Positions 31,543-43,552 of a stretch of DNA of 64,000 nt are shown one piece after another (positions within the stretch are counted from its first letter, which is position 1; each line of letters begins with the position of its first letter). Origin of the DNA: Piezodorus guildinii (taxonomy: Eukaryota; Arthropoda; Insecta; Hemiptera; Pentatomidae); assembly GCA_023052935.1 (NCBI GenBank), contig CM041292.1:33057454-33121453 (forward strand), written 5' to 3'. The translations under genes and the position numbers were made by a program. The notes beneath the pieces were generated by a model. It saw only the letters and a program-made list of their open reading frames with translations, ran no database searches and was not told the DNA's origin.

Positions 31543-32036
31543 AGTGCAGAGATGCAATAATGGAAAAGATAAACAATCATAACCTTTCAATAGACATCCA
31601 CCGATCTCTCAATTCTAACCATAACCCCATATATAGAACTATCTCCAGCTTCAATATCTCCAGCCCAGAGACCTATCTGACATATACAGCCAACATCAAA
31701 AAAATAAGATCATTGAGTCAGTTAAGAATTTCGAGCCCAAAGTACCACACTTTATGGAAAAACCAAAATGTTCATCGTCAAAGCACCAGAAACCTGCACT
31801 TTCTGTGGTCAGTTTATCTTGAACAGCCAGTTTCATGTCTTCTCTACTGTGAAAAGCTCATGAAAGACAGAGAAAGATATTTACAACCATTTTTATCAGG
31901 ATCCAGTGATGACCAAAAAATTCAAAAAATTCTTCAAATAGACAATATTGAAAAACTGAACAACATTTTCTGGTTCACTAAGTCAGCATGTAATACCCTG
32001 GATAATTTGAACTGTGAAGGTCCACACACCAATTAA
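31482..32036 (+). pseudogene. C-terminal continuation of the CR1-like protein, shifted frame
   Basis: Open for about 184 codons in the frame that continues the element (AAQYGCEEEFSVLCPNGLLK, SPKYHTLWKNQN). Near 31790 a Cys-rich CTFCGQFILNSQFHVF segment appears in yet another frame, which suggests a second shift. Such Cys/His ends occur in CR1/L2-like proteins. Confidence 0.6.
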
Positions 32037-32576
32037 GTGTCCAGTTATCTAAGGTTAACTGTTTATTATTTTTCATTCTACGGCGAATGTTTTCAGTTTG
32101 TTTTTCAAGTTGTTAATTGTTTTTTATGTTTTATTTCAGCGTTTTTCTATTATGTATCAATTAAATGATAAAATGTATTATTTAAATAGTTTACAATTAT
32201 TATTTTTAAGTTTTTCTCAAGAGCCGAATAAATGGACATTTATTTTTAACTAGACTCATGTTGGCAATTGAAGAGATTTATAATTTGAATTGATTTGTAC
32301 AAGAATGTAAATCTTAAAAAATAAATTCTATTCTATTCTATTCTATTCTAATTATTAAAAGCTCCAAAAGTTTTAAATAAAAAAAAAATCTCTGATAATT
32401 GGCGTATATCACTAGTAAAAGATTAGTACAGAGTATGTTTCTTAGATCTCAGTAACTATTAAGTAAATATTACCCCTTATATCAGAAAAAACAGTGAGGT
32501 TTAGTAAAAACATGGTAACACACGATTTTCACTAACCTTGGCTTTTAAAATCAATTCGGGTACTATTAAATAACCT

Positions 32577-33052
32577 TCCTTTTTTAAAAATATTTTAAAC
32601 ATATTTATTGATATTTACAACTGTAAAAAATAAACATCAAGTTAATGTGATGGAAATTAAGAAAATGACATGAAATACATGTAGATAGGCCCATTGGCCG
32701 GGGTCATCTTCTTTTTCGAAGCAAGGATTGAAACTAGAGGGTTAGAGTGGGAATGGAATTTGTCATGGAAGGAATGGTATCTATTCCGGGCTAAACATCT
32801 TTATGGATGAGTTTATTCCTGACAAAGTAAGGAGCATTGAGGATTTTCCGAAGGATTTTGGATTGTAAGGATTGGATACGAGAAGAGTTAGATGGTTTAG
32901 TAGAGCTCCAAAGCTCTCTATTTCGTACGTCCATATCGATCTAATGATGGTCATAGAAATGAGCCTTTTGTAGTTAAAAGGAAGGTTTGAACGTTTGTCC
33001 AGTAAATGTTGAAGTATTCGAAAACGCCGGGCAGTTTCTTTTCGTTTTAGAC
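32577..33052 (-). mobile_element. Family J Jockey copy, short, decayed
   Basis: Minus-strand remnant. ATTTATTGATATTTACAAC at the left is the family's 3' end. Broken codons for the SS-rich KPSNSSR... and ...IRYWTYE segments and for QETARR-like sequence follow. It is 5'-truncated with several stops. Confidence 0.65.
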
Positions 33053-33104
33053 TTGTGTCATATTAAATAGTTTTAAGTTAATTAAAATAAAAGTTTGTTC
33101 AGTT

Positions 33105-34720
33105 TCGTTAAAAACGTACGATTTAGATTAAATAATAAAACAATATAATGGTTATGTATAATTATCAGTAAGTTTATGCCCAATTGTTAATTTATATCAC
33201 ATTTTACAACTTTCTAAATCAAATAATATTTTTTCTAAAATATTTAGCTTTCTAACAGCATACTACACATCTATGTTACTGTTCTTATATTCAATAAACA
33301 AAAATAACATTTTAGATTATCTTATTATGAAGAGTTTTTAATATAAACTAGGTAATTTTAGAACGAATTATCTTTTTGTTAAATATTCATTGATTCCTCA
33401 TACATAATTTAATTGACGTTTCGTGGCTAACAATGCCTCATCTTCAGAATCTTATAGTCAAAGCTATTAACAATTCAACATTAATGTAATTTAAAACATA
33501 AAACAAAACACAAATATCACATTTAATCAATCATACAACCAAAATTATGTTTTGAATTTAATATTTTGATATTTAAAAAATATACATATACATGGATTGG
33601 TATGGAGGTGTGGTGGAGTGGGAGTAAGGTTCAACTCCAGTCTACTCCTAGCCTGTGTATAAAATGGTTAATAGAATATGAAATTGTTAAAGAAAATGTT
33701 AAATTTTTAAAAACCAATAGATATTTAAAAACCTGACCATTATTAAAGCAAATAAGGATTTTTAACTTTAAAATGTTTTTTGACAATATTGGAAGATGTT
33801 TTTATGTAAGTATAGATGTAATACTGTTTAAATTGTTATATTTTGATAATGAATTGATTAAATGTGATTTTTGTGTTTTGTTTAATGTTTTTAATTAATT
33901 TAATTTTTAATTGTTAATAGCTTAGACTATTAGATTCTGAAGATGAGGCATTGGTAGCCCTGAAACGTCAATTAAATTATGTATGAGGAATAAATGAATA
34001 TTTAACAAAAAGAAGGAATGTTCCAAAATTACCTATTTTATGACAAAAATAACATTTACAAATTTTTTGCTCTTCCATCCTTTAGTTAAATAATAAGGCG
34101 TTTAAGCCTTTTCAGACTATTCCCATCAGATGAAACCTATGTCATATTAAAGCTCATTAAATTTAAATTTGATGTTAATTAAATTCGACTTTTAAAAGTG
34201 TTGAAATTTTCGACTTGGAAAAAATGCTTAAATATATATTTATTCGTGGTTTATGAATGCTAAGGTATTTTAGAGGAAGAAAATAAAAAATTCTGCATTT
34301 AAGCTCTGTCAGACTATTTAATTCATAATAAAACCTATTTGATATTTAAACAAATTAAAGTTTACATCAAAATAGGGAGTTTAATCAAAATCGTTCTAGT
34401 CGTTTTTGAGAATAGCGTAAAAAGGTGCTAAACGAATGGTACAACGTGGCTCTTCTGGTTTTCCGATTATGATAAAAATGTTCTAACAACTCGGGCTTAT
34501 AGTTGTTTTAAATATGAAAATTTAAATTTTCGTGCTAGACATACCACACACACACACACCCCACAAACACACAGGTTTTTTCGCGCGACTTGGTTATTTG
34601 GACTCAGGGGATCCTAGAACGTGAAATTCCTTTGAAAACTGGAACTCTAAAATTTTTACGATCGCAATACTTTCCTATAATATATATTTTATATAAAGGT
34701 AATTGAAGTAAAAACTACAA
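33105..34720 (-). repeat. Repeat X copy split by a foldback element
   Basis: The left piece (33105-33345) matches the X interior (TTTTTCTAAAATATTTAGCTT, ACAGCATACTACAC). The right piece (34036-34720) continues with TTTAAGCC...CAGACTATT, an (AC)n tract, ACTTGGTTATTTGGACTCAG and GATCGCAATACTTTCC. The middle 33349-34035 is the foldback. Confidence 0.7.
33349..34035. mobile_element. Foldback element with ~105-bp inverted arms
   Basis: The left arm starts TAGGTAATTTTAGAACGAAT and includes TTAATTGACGTTTCGTGGCT. The right arm is its inverse, ending AAAATTACCTA. Both arms carry the CTGAAGATGAGGC...GAAACGTC motif at the same distance from their ends. The 470-bp AT-rich centre has no coding frame. Confidence 0.85.
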
Positions 34721-35655
34721 ACCACCATCCAAAAGATATATACATGTAACGAGGAAAGGATATTTACTCAAAAATGAGATTTGATTAGAGGTAGTACTTA
34801 CTAAGGGGCAAGACTGTGTTGTGCAAGACAATGTTGTGGTGACCAGCTGGAACTGAAGACAATGTGTATGCAGCCTACCTATACATTCAAAAATCTCCCT
34901 ACCTTGAACTGAGACAATAATGTAACTGGGAACCTTTGTGTTTTATTTTTCAATAATTATGTTAATGATCCATTAATGTCCGTGGTAGTTTTTATAATTC
35001 CTATCTTAATGTCAATGTCGATATATGTGTATTTATAATAATATAATTTAATATGCTACCTATTTTTTTCTTATAATTACGCTTGTTGTTTATAAGTAAT
35101 AGTTTTTCCTTAATCATTCTTCGATTTTGACTTTAAGATTCTTTTTCACTTCTGCTGCCCCTTCATTTCACACTAGGGTATTGAAGATTTGTAAATTAAT
35201 TGATTCTTGTTAGGGATGTGCTATTTGGACTTACAGCATATTATCAAATCTCTGCTATTATGCACAGACCCTTAAAGTTTATTTCTTTCCTTTTAATGCC
35301 CTTTTTCCAAAGGCCAGAAAAAGGTGAGATTCTATGACTTGAGACTAATAATTACTATAAATCCATATGCTGTGCATAATCTGAGTTTTAAAAGTTTTGT
35401 CTGTTATAATTGTGCAATTGAATATTAATTACTTAATGCTCTTGATAAGACACAGCCGTGATGTGAGCACCTGGAATGGAAGGCTTGATGGAAGCGTCGG
35501 CGATCCCGTGGACAGTGGTGCATTAAGGGAAAAACCCTAAATATGAACATATTACTGGAGTACACCTTACTACCTGTAGTACAGTTTTGTGGAGCGATTC
35601 TAATATGTTGTGTAAATCACGGTTTTTTTTTTAAAAGTAACTATATATATATATA
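34721..35655. other. Intergenic stretch with no firm gene
   Basis: Mostly AT-rich. On the minus strand 35450-35520 reads GIADASIKPSIPGAHITAV and 34810-34865 is bounded by splice-like signals, but neither could be joined to a gene. Confidence 0.4.
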
Positions 35656-35659
35656 TTAT

Positions 35660-36395
35660 ATAAATGAACCTAGGCAAATCAACGCACGTATCACTAAACA
35701 TACAGACAACAAAACTTTAATTGACTCTATTAACTATGAACACATACATGACCATTTGACAGACCAAATTAGGCAAACATATTACATCTTAAACAGATAG
35801 GGAAAAGAGTAACTCTAAACTGGGTAAAGGCGCACGCCGGGATCGAGGGTAACGAATAACATTACACGACTATGCGTCTGTACACAGTAATAATTACAAA
35901 GTAACACAACTAATCACTGAACACGGAAACACAAAACATTATCTCAAACGATTTAACATAATACAAACAGACTTATGTGACGAAGACTGACAAATTTAAT
36001 ATATTAAACATATACTTTATGAGTGCAAAATATTTGACAGACAAAGATTTCATTTAATTAAAAATATAATACTTAAAAACGGACACTGGCCAGATACGGA
36101 ACAAAATTTGTTCTCTACATTCAAGACAGACTTACTTAAATTAATTAAAAACATTGACTTGGAATCACTGACTAAAGATGGGCAGCGTAGGTAATTCTCT
36201 TCTGTTGACTAAAATTTTATTTTTAATTTGTTTTATTTAATGTTAGTTACTTTCTTTATTTTGTTTTATTTAATTTGAAACATTATTCTGTAATGGTTGT
36301 TGAATGTAATACTACTTTCATATGTAAATTAATGTAATCACATTAGCATTCATGTAGTATACCATTAAGGTATGGAACATGATGTTATAATAAAC
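35660..36395 (+). pseudogene. I/R1-like LINE RNase H remnant
   Basis: Broken + frames read NARITKHTDNKTLIDSIN and, after a stop, LNWVKAHAGIEGNE, the signature of a LINE-encoded RNase H (WVxxHxGxxGNE). No conserved Asp-rich continuation remains. The end is an AT-rich 3' UTR. A different family from the copy at 2693-4001. Confidence 0.65.
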
Positions 36396-36410
36396 GATCC
36401 TTATGTGGGG

Positions 36411-38700
36411 TCACCATGTAAGGAAAAAAATAAATAAAAATAATAATAATAATAGGGTACGAACCCGAAGGTTCGATGCCGATACCACCAAACTTCGCCT
36501 GCACAGACTCGTGCAATGTTCACCGGTCAAGCCCAAGCCCCCGAGATCAGCCTTAATGCAATCCTCCCATCGACGCTTCGGCCTACCTTTCGGACGCCTA
36601 CCAGTCGGTTCAGCGAATACCAACTTTCTCGGAATCCGTTCCTCACTAAGCCCAACAACTTTACGCGCCCATTTGAGTCTCCGCGATGCTATCAACTCAA
36701 TTATATTCACAGGGTACAAATCCGCAATTCCGCATTGTGCAACCTTCTAAACTCCCCAGTGGCCTCATCTCTCTTCGGACCAAATATTTTACGCAGCACC
36801 TTATTCTCGAAAACCTTAAGCCGTTGTTCATCCTTCAAAGTAAGCGGCCACGTTTCGCATCCGTAAAGAACCGTTGGAAGAATAATAGTTTTATAAGTTC
36901 TAACCTTTAAGTTTTTAGACAGAAGCCGCGAGCTAAGCAATTTACCAACCGAATAATAACACGTATTTCCCACCTTTAACCGGGACTTTATTTCTTCCTG
37001 GATTTCATTTTTTCTTGTTATCATTGAACCTAAAACGTTGAATTTCTCTACGTGTTCAAAAGTATGACCTGAAATATTAATATCATCAAGATCGCCACCA
37101 TTTCTGCAACTAATCATATATTTCGTCTTATCGGTATTTAATTCGAGACCTATTTGTTTACCGTTTTTATTAACACACTTGTATTTAGTTGTATAGTTTC
37201 TGTGTCTTCACCTAGTAGTACCAAATCATCGGCATACCCCAAAACCGGAATCTTGTCACCCATATGTAAGCCTTTCTCGGTACTCATCACCTTTTCTATA
37301 ACATATTCTAAGGCTATATTAAACAAAACAGGTGAAAGGGAGTCACCCTGTTTCAAACCCGATCGCACCTTAAATCTCTCGGAGTAATTATGACCGATTC
37401 TAACTTTATGAAATGTTTCCGACAAACACATCTCTACTAGGTTTACTAACTTTTTAGGTATCCCCTGTTCAATCATGATGTTATATAGCTTCTGACGGTC
37501 TATGGAATCATAAGCCTTTTTAAAATCTATATAAAGTTGATAGACTACACCGTTGTATTCCAGTTTCTTCTCTAATATTTGACGTAAGGAAAATATTTGA
37601 TCAATAGTCGAGCGATTCCGCCTAAAACCACATGGTAGTCTCCGATAATTTCCTCAGCGTATTCCGTGATTCGGCTAGTTGGTATTGACGAGAATATTTT
37701 ATAGCATACTGGGAGAAGAGAGATCCCACGATAGTTGTTACAATCCGTCCTCGGTCCTTTTTTGTGAATCGGAATAAGTATTGATTCTTTCCATTCTTCG
37801 GGTATTTTTTCATTTTCCCAGATCTTTTTAACTAAAACATGTAATTTGGAAACGCCCGCTTCTCCACACGCTTTGATTAATTCACTCGTGATATTATCAT
37901 TTCCTGCAGCTTTATACCGTTTTAATTTTCCTATCGCCATTTCAACTTCCTCTTTACTCGGTGCGTCTACCCATGGTTCAGCGCTCTGGTATTCAGAGGG
38001 AGGAGATTGATTATTATTTTCCGCATTTAGAATGCCGTCAAAGTGTTGTTTAAATGTATTTAATATCTCAGTCGGATCCGCAATTATGTTGTTATTCGCA
38101 TCTTTAACCCCATTCAATACAGGTTCAAATCTTTTACGCGATTTGTTTATACCTTTGTACATCTCTCTTACGTTATTTTCGCTTCTGTGTTTTTCTATTT
38201 CTATTATTTTGCCTTTAAGATACTCTCTTTTCTTATTTTTTAAGAATTTTGAAGTTTCGTTTTTTACTAACCGAAAGTAAGCCACATTATTATCGCTTGG
38301 ATTATTTAAGGAATTCAGTTTAGCGGTTTTTCTTTTTTCACACATATTTTGACAATCCCTGTCGAACCAAGGTTTGTTCTTTTTATTTTCGATTTTCCCA
38401 AGACATAAGTTACCGACCTCTTTAATATTATCCCTGATCCCTTCCCACAATTTGTTTACATCTTCGTTTTCCTCGTCTGAAGATTCCAAAGCATCGAACC
38501 TATTTTTTACTTCTATCGCGAATTGTTTTATAATTTCGGGGTTGTTCAATTTAACAACATCAAAATTCTCGGGATGAATATAGTTCGGTGTTCTCTTTTT
38601 TGTATTTAGTTTTTGTCGAAGTTTCGCGATTACTAATTCATGATCAGATCCGCATTACAAATTAGTATTAGTTTCATTCCCGTACTCGGCCGTATATCTT
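36411..38700 (-). mobile_element. RTE-like LINE, frameshifted
   Basis: Minus-strand pieces in order: CGSDHELVIAKLRQ (end of endonuclease, about 38640); a long open stretch 38549-37572 with NKPWFDRDCQNM, LKRYKAAGNDNITSEL and CNNYRGISLLPVCYK; then 37476-37150 with GLKQGDSLSPVLFNIALEYV and LGYADDLVLLG; 37117-36707 with VLYGCETWPLTLKDEQRL; and 36719-36411 with RRLKWARKV and GRRPKGRPKRRWED. At least three frameshifts separate them. Motif order and spacing fit the RTE group. The 3' end has short (AAT)n-like repeats, as RTE tails often do. Confidence 0.82.
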
Positions 38701-39153
38701 CACAGGTAAATGTTATGCTCTTCAAATAAACACCACTTGTTTTCTTCAAAGGATTATTCTTATTTCTTGGAATTATTTGTATTACTCATTACCTCAGTTC
38801 TCCATTGAATTTCGTCGTGTTACCAATAAAATCGATCAAGTGACGGCTTATTTGAATCTAAAAAAAAAAAAAAAAAATGGATAATTTTCCTATTCTGTTT
38901 TACCAAGGATCCTCCTTGGGAAGTGTGTTTACAGGAACTGTTTCCTTATCTAAATGAAGAAAAATTATCACAGGTTATCCATACAGGTGAAAAGAAGATT
39001 TCAGCCTCATTTTCTCAAAAGGCTAAGAGAGGTAAATCATAGTTCTAAAAATTTTGTCAGAAGATATGCTGATTGGTTAGAAAATCGTTTTGAAATTAGA
39101 TTTGAGGAAGTGCAAAGTGTTCCTAAGGAACCATTAATTTGTAAATTTCTGTT

Positions 39154-39159
<6 letters not shown>

Positions 39160-39214
<55 letters not shown>
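39160..39214. repeat. (TA)n microsatellite
   Basis: About 27 TA units. Other long simple repeats in the window: (GT)n at 40400-40432, (CA)n at 48666-48712, (TA)n at 47525-47582 and an A run at 60531-60562. Confidence 0.93.
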
Positions 39215-39217
<3 letters not shown>

Positions 39218-39224
39218 TGAATTT

Positions 39225-39500
39225 TGACTATTTGACCTCAAATTTTGACCCTTTCCAATTATTCGACTAAGTTTTCCATCACTTCATTCAATTTAGCCTT
39301 TAAAGAACATATGCATATATCGATACCAAACTTGATTTTTATTTTGCCTTTTTGACCTCACATGTTGACCTTTCTAATACTTTGATTAAGTTGGCTATCG
39401 TTTCATTCGATTTAGCACCTGAAATACATGTTTATATATAGCTACCAAACTATATTTATTTTTGACCCTGTGTAAAAATGTGATTGAGTTGGCTGTGGCT
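39225..39500. repeat. Degenerate ~120-bp tandem repeat, about 2.5 units
   Basis: Units start near 39225, 39345 and 39460 and share TTTTGACC, the AAGTT..CATC.CTTCATTC segment, a TTTAGCC/ACCT step and ATACCAAACT. No frame is conserved between units. Confidence 0.55.
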
Positions 39501-40264
39501 TCATTCATTTCAGCAGGTAATAAAATATAAAAATTGTAACTTTGATGCCTGTAACCAAATGGTTCGTTTGGGATGAGGTTTTTCCCCATTTTTCGCTCTT
39601 TTACACGACTCTGCGACGTGGATAGGCACGGTCCTAATGCCGCAATCCCAATAATCGTCAGAATTGAAAACGAAATTTTCACACCCAAAAATTGTGTTAG
39701 AATAGAGTATTGCCCCTATTTTTTGAAAAACCTCGGTTTCTGAGATTTTAATCACAGCCTTAACTCCTATGAAAACTTTCATATCATCAAGATCGAAGAA
39801 AAATTTACATTTGAAGATCGGAGGGTCGGCGAAATCTCGACTTCTCAACTCCAACTCTACTTTACTTTTACTGTACTACCTTATGCTTGACAAAAATAAA
39901 AAATAAAAATTAGGTAGTAAGCAAATAAGCCTTATTTACTGCAGGTGAGAATCGGGACAGGGCATTGAATATATGATTTTTGTTCAATAAAGGCTCCTTT
40001 AAAAAAAAAAAAGTTGTTGCACATCATACAAAACAGTTGATCATTAAGATAATATTATCTATTTGCAATGGAAATTTATTCAAGCATTGTCGTTATCAAA
40101 ACAACCGCATTAAAAAATATATTGATCATAATTGTGTACAAAACAATACCTTGTTGTTTTTGCCTCATATATATAACAAAAAAAATCGCGTGTGCACTTG
40201 CTTGCGCAACGTGGTGTAACTCGGTAGTTGTGAAGGTTTTGAAGAAGGAAGTTTATTTATTCTT

Positions 40265-40397
40265 GTTTCTTTTTTACTTTCACTTACTACATAGTAAGGG
40301 GAAGTATTGCGATCGTAAAAATTTTCGAATTCCAGTTTTCAACGGAAATACACGTTTTAGGGTCCCCTGAGTCCAAATAACCAAGTCCCGCAAAAAG

Positions 40398-40433
<36 letters not shown>

Positions 40434-41200
40434 TAACTCCCGGGCGGAAACGGTAAGTCCTATGAAACTGAAATTTCATATTTAAGACAAATATACGTCC
40501 GAGACGTGACAAAACTTTTTTCATCAGAATGAGCTTACCAGAAGAGGCACTTTATACCATCCATTTTGCACCTTTTTTCGATTTTCTCGAAAACGCTTCC
40601 GACTATTTTGATTAAACTCGCTATATCGATGTAAAATTTAATGGCTTTAATATCATGTTGGTTTTATTTGGATAAAAATGGTCTGACAGGGCTTAAATGC
40701 CGATATTTTAAATTTTCTTCCTCTAAAGTACCTTTAATTTTGTAGATTCAATAATAATAACTAAATTATCTTATTAACGCTGATGAAAAACAGGTAAATA
40801 TATAAATTGAATAAATTCGATACCAAACTAAAGGAGAAAACAGAAACAATATTTTTTTAATGTAATTTTTCGTTTTTGAACATAAGAGCTGTAATATACA
40901 TATATGATATACCGTTGGAAAGCTAAATATTTTAGAAAAAATATCATCTCATACACAAGCTTTTAAAAGTTAATAGAGAGTGATGAAATGAACATAAAAC
41001 TAACTGATTATTTTAGTTAATAATATAATAGATTTTTTAATGAAACACATGTTTCTATATAAAATTCAATTCCATTAATTCCTTAATAGTTTCACGTATT
41101 TTTATCTCTAAGTGTATTTGAAAATTCTTTCATTGATTTTAAAAATGGAGGTAAGTGAAAGTCGTGTGTTGCCCGCACCAGATTTTTTTTTACTTGGATA
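40265..41200 (+). repeat. Repeat X, near-complete copy
   Basis: Begins TTTTTACTTTCACTTACTAC, then GGGAAGTATTGCGATCG, AAATACACGTTTTAGGGTCC, a (GT)17 tract, and ends ...GGTAAGTGAAAGTCGTG then GCCCGCACCAG. ACTTTCACTTAC near the start and GTAAGTGAAAGT near the end are inverted repeats of each other. No coding frame. It matches 47945-48850 over its whole length in opposite orientation. Confidence 0.8.
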
Positions 41201-41992
41201 TGTCTTTTTGGGGGTCTGTAGTATTTATTATTTACAGTTTTTTTCCTCACCCTCAAAATTTTTCCAGGTTTTGACGACATTTCCTTATACAGTAAACCCT
41301 CGTTATAACGAACTCCAAGGGACTAGAAAATTCTCTGTTCGTTATAAAAAAAATTGTTATAACCGAAAAATATATTGTATATACATATATGTCTTGGCAT
41401 AAATTCAGGTGGTTGAAAAGATATATGTTCAATACAGCACTCACTTTCAGGCACATGTTTATTTAGAAACTACAAAAGTAGTTAAAACCATGCACTATGT
41501 ACATATCTATCATGTTTCACATTTTACTTAATACTTTAAGATTTCGTTGTTCCGTACTCCACTATGCCATTTTCGTCCTTTGAATTCCAAGGTACGGTCG
41601 GATAACAGGTTGAAAAATACACCAGCTTCGTCCATATTAAAAACATTTCTTGTATCATATTTTGTGTACTCTGGCAAAAACCTTTCCAGCCAACTATCGA
41701 CGTCGCTTTGGTTTACTTTATTTTCTTAACTACCAGTGATGTGATCCCATGACGTTTCTGAAAAAGCCAAAGCCATTCTGATGAGCACTATAAGTCTGAG
41801 ATGCTCAATTCATTTGCTATTTGACGTGAGCTAATATTAGGCCCTGAAATGGGTATTTCTGAGGCCCTCATTTCTCGGGTGGAGAACAGTGGAGAACATG
41901 GCAGTCAAGAATTTAATGTGTTGCAGTCTTAATTGTTTTTGCACATCCCAATGAAGACGCAATGGAAGCATCGATTTAATGTTTATTGGCGA

Positions 41993-42386
41993 TAATTGAG
42001 ACGTTGGTTTCCAAAAGGTACTAAAGGACATTTTTTACGAAATTGATTTTTGTACATATTTATATTCTCCTCATTTGGTTTTATCTAAATCTTAAATTTG
42101 ATTATATCTAATGAACACTCATATCCTTTAATAACGTGATTTAGAAATGCTATTAATTTCTTAAGGTACTTATTACACAATTAATTTTTATTGTAAATCA
42201 TAAGAGAACATTTCATTTCATAACTTTAATATGGTTTTATTATTATAGTAAAGAAATAATTCTAGATTTTAATGCGAAAAGAATCAAATTAGCTGGTTAA
42301 ATAATATAGTAATGAGAGATTTTCGCGCTTCCTGTAAAATTCCCCAGAATGGATATAGTACCTTTTGGAAATCAACGTCTCAATTG
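41993..42386. mobile_element. MITE, second copy (inside Tigger)
   Basis: Same terminal repeats as 7048-7440 (ATTGAGACGTTGGTTTCC at the left, TCAACGTCTCAATTG at the right) but with the interior in inverse orientation (AAGGACATTTTTTACG at the left). Younger than the Tigger it interrupts. Confidence 0.8.
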
Positions 42387-42829
42387 TTGATAAACTAGAT
42401 TTTGACATCCCGTACTTTTCCAAAATTTTCGATTTTTATTCAATTATTTTATCCACCTCTTGAAGAATCACCAACTTTGTATTTAAATCAATGGATTTTC
42501 TCTTTGACATACTGCACGGAGCGGCAGCGCACTTAAAAAAGCAAGACAGACTTGACCTCGAATAAAAGCAATGACAGGTTGTAACTCCCAAAACCAGAAG
42601 CTGTCACAGAGACTGTGAATCACAGAATTCAGCGGTATGGAAGGAGAGGTAAGAAGGATTTGGACAGTAAGGCGCCATTCTTTACCAGGAATTAAGACGT
42701 ATCGTAATTTGTTTTCGCTATAACCGAAAAAACTCAATTCTGGGTTCCCAAAAGTAGTTCGTTAGTTCGTTATAAGAAAATATTTCGTTATAAACGAGGA
42801 GAAAGCATAGTTTTCTATTCATTTTTCAA

Positions 42830-43552
42830 GGATAATAAATCCCACCAAATTACCTTTACCCTTCGTCGCAAACCGATGACGTCCTGCCCCACTGTTTCCT
42901 TTAATAATACCCCACTCATACCTGTTGAACAAATCCGATACCTAGGACTCCATCTTGACAAACGTCTTACATGGAATCCTCACACGAGACTAAAACGACA
43001 AGAGACTGCCCGTAGATACCGATTACTACAACACTTACTCGACAAACGTTCAAAACTTCCAATTCATTACAAAAAGCTCATTTATGTTACCGTCATCAGA
43101 CCAATCTGGACATATGGAATCGAGTTTTGGGGCTCTACTAAGCCATCTAATTCCTCCCGTATCCAATCCTTACAATCCAAAATCCTTCGCAAAATTCTAA
43201 ATGCTCCTTATTTCGTAACAAATAAAATCATCCATAACGACCTTAATATCCCATTTGTGGCTGACCTTTATCGTACCAGACATACCATTTTTAATTCCAA
43301 ACTCCCAGCCCGTATAAACCCTCTTGTCCGCAACCTATCAACCTCACATATTCCTGACAATCCTCCGAGGCGATTGAAAAGAAGATGGCCTCGGGATCTA
43401 CTTAATAAATAAACATCGAAGTTGTACCGCTGGGTAGTTTCTTCACAAGCCTTCTTTCACGCCCTTTATTCTAATTCAACAGTTTTACTTATTGTATTCA
43501 TGTTAATACAGTTGTAAAATTCAATAAAATATGAATAAAAAAAATAAAAAAA
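42830..43552 (+). mobile_element. Family J Jockey copy, 5'-truncated (inside Tigger)
   Basis: A 178-codon open stretch from 42876 reads FNNTPLIPVEQIRYLGLHLD, LTWNPHTRLKRQETARRY, IRPIWTYGIEFWGSTKPS and ends RRLKRRWPRDLLNK. The tail is AATAAAAAAAATAAAAAAA. TCAAGG repeats near both ends may be the target duplication. One of the least damaged J copies, although it lacks the YADD region. Confidence 0.82.

Larger units (their letters stand above)
29162..32348 (+). mobile_element. CR1-like LINE, 5'-truncated
   Basis: Flanked by perfect 14-bp duplications TAATTATTAAAAGC (29148-29161 and 32349-32362). It begins inside the endonuclease and continues through a reverse transcriptase, then a ~300-bp 3' UTR. 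The end is a (TTCTA)n tandem rather than poly(A), a kind of end known in CR1/L2-type LINEs. The coding part is open to 31542 and then continues in another frame. Confidence 0.85.

Noticed and set aside
34803..34870. A small minus-strand exon bounded by TCTTCAG and GTAAGT
   Set aside because: Splice-like signals are present but no neighbouring exon joins in phase and no family was recognised.
39510..39854. A 114-codon minus-strand frame as a real gene
   Set aside because: No recognisable domain, no splice or start context, and it borders tandem repeats.
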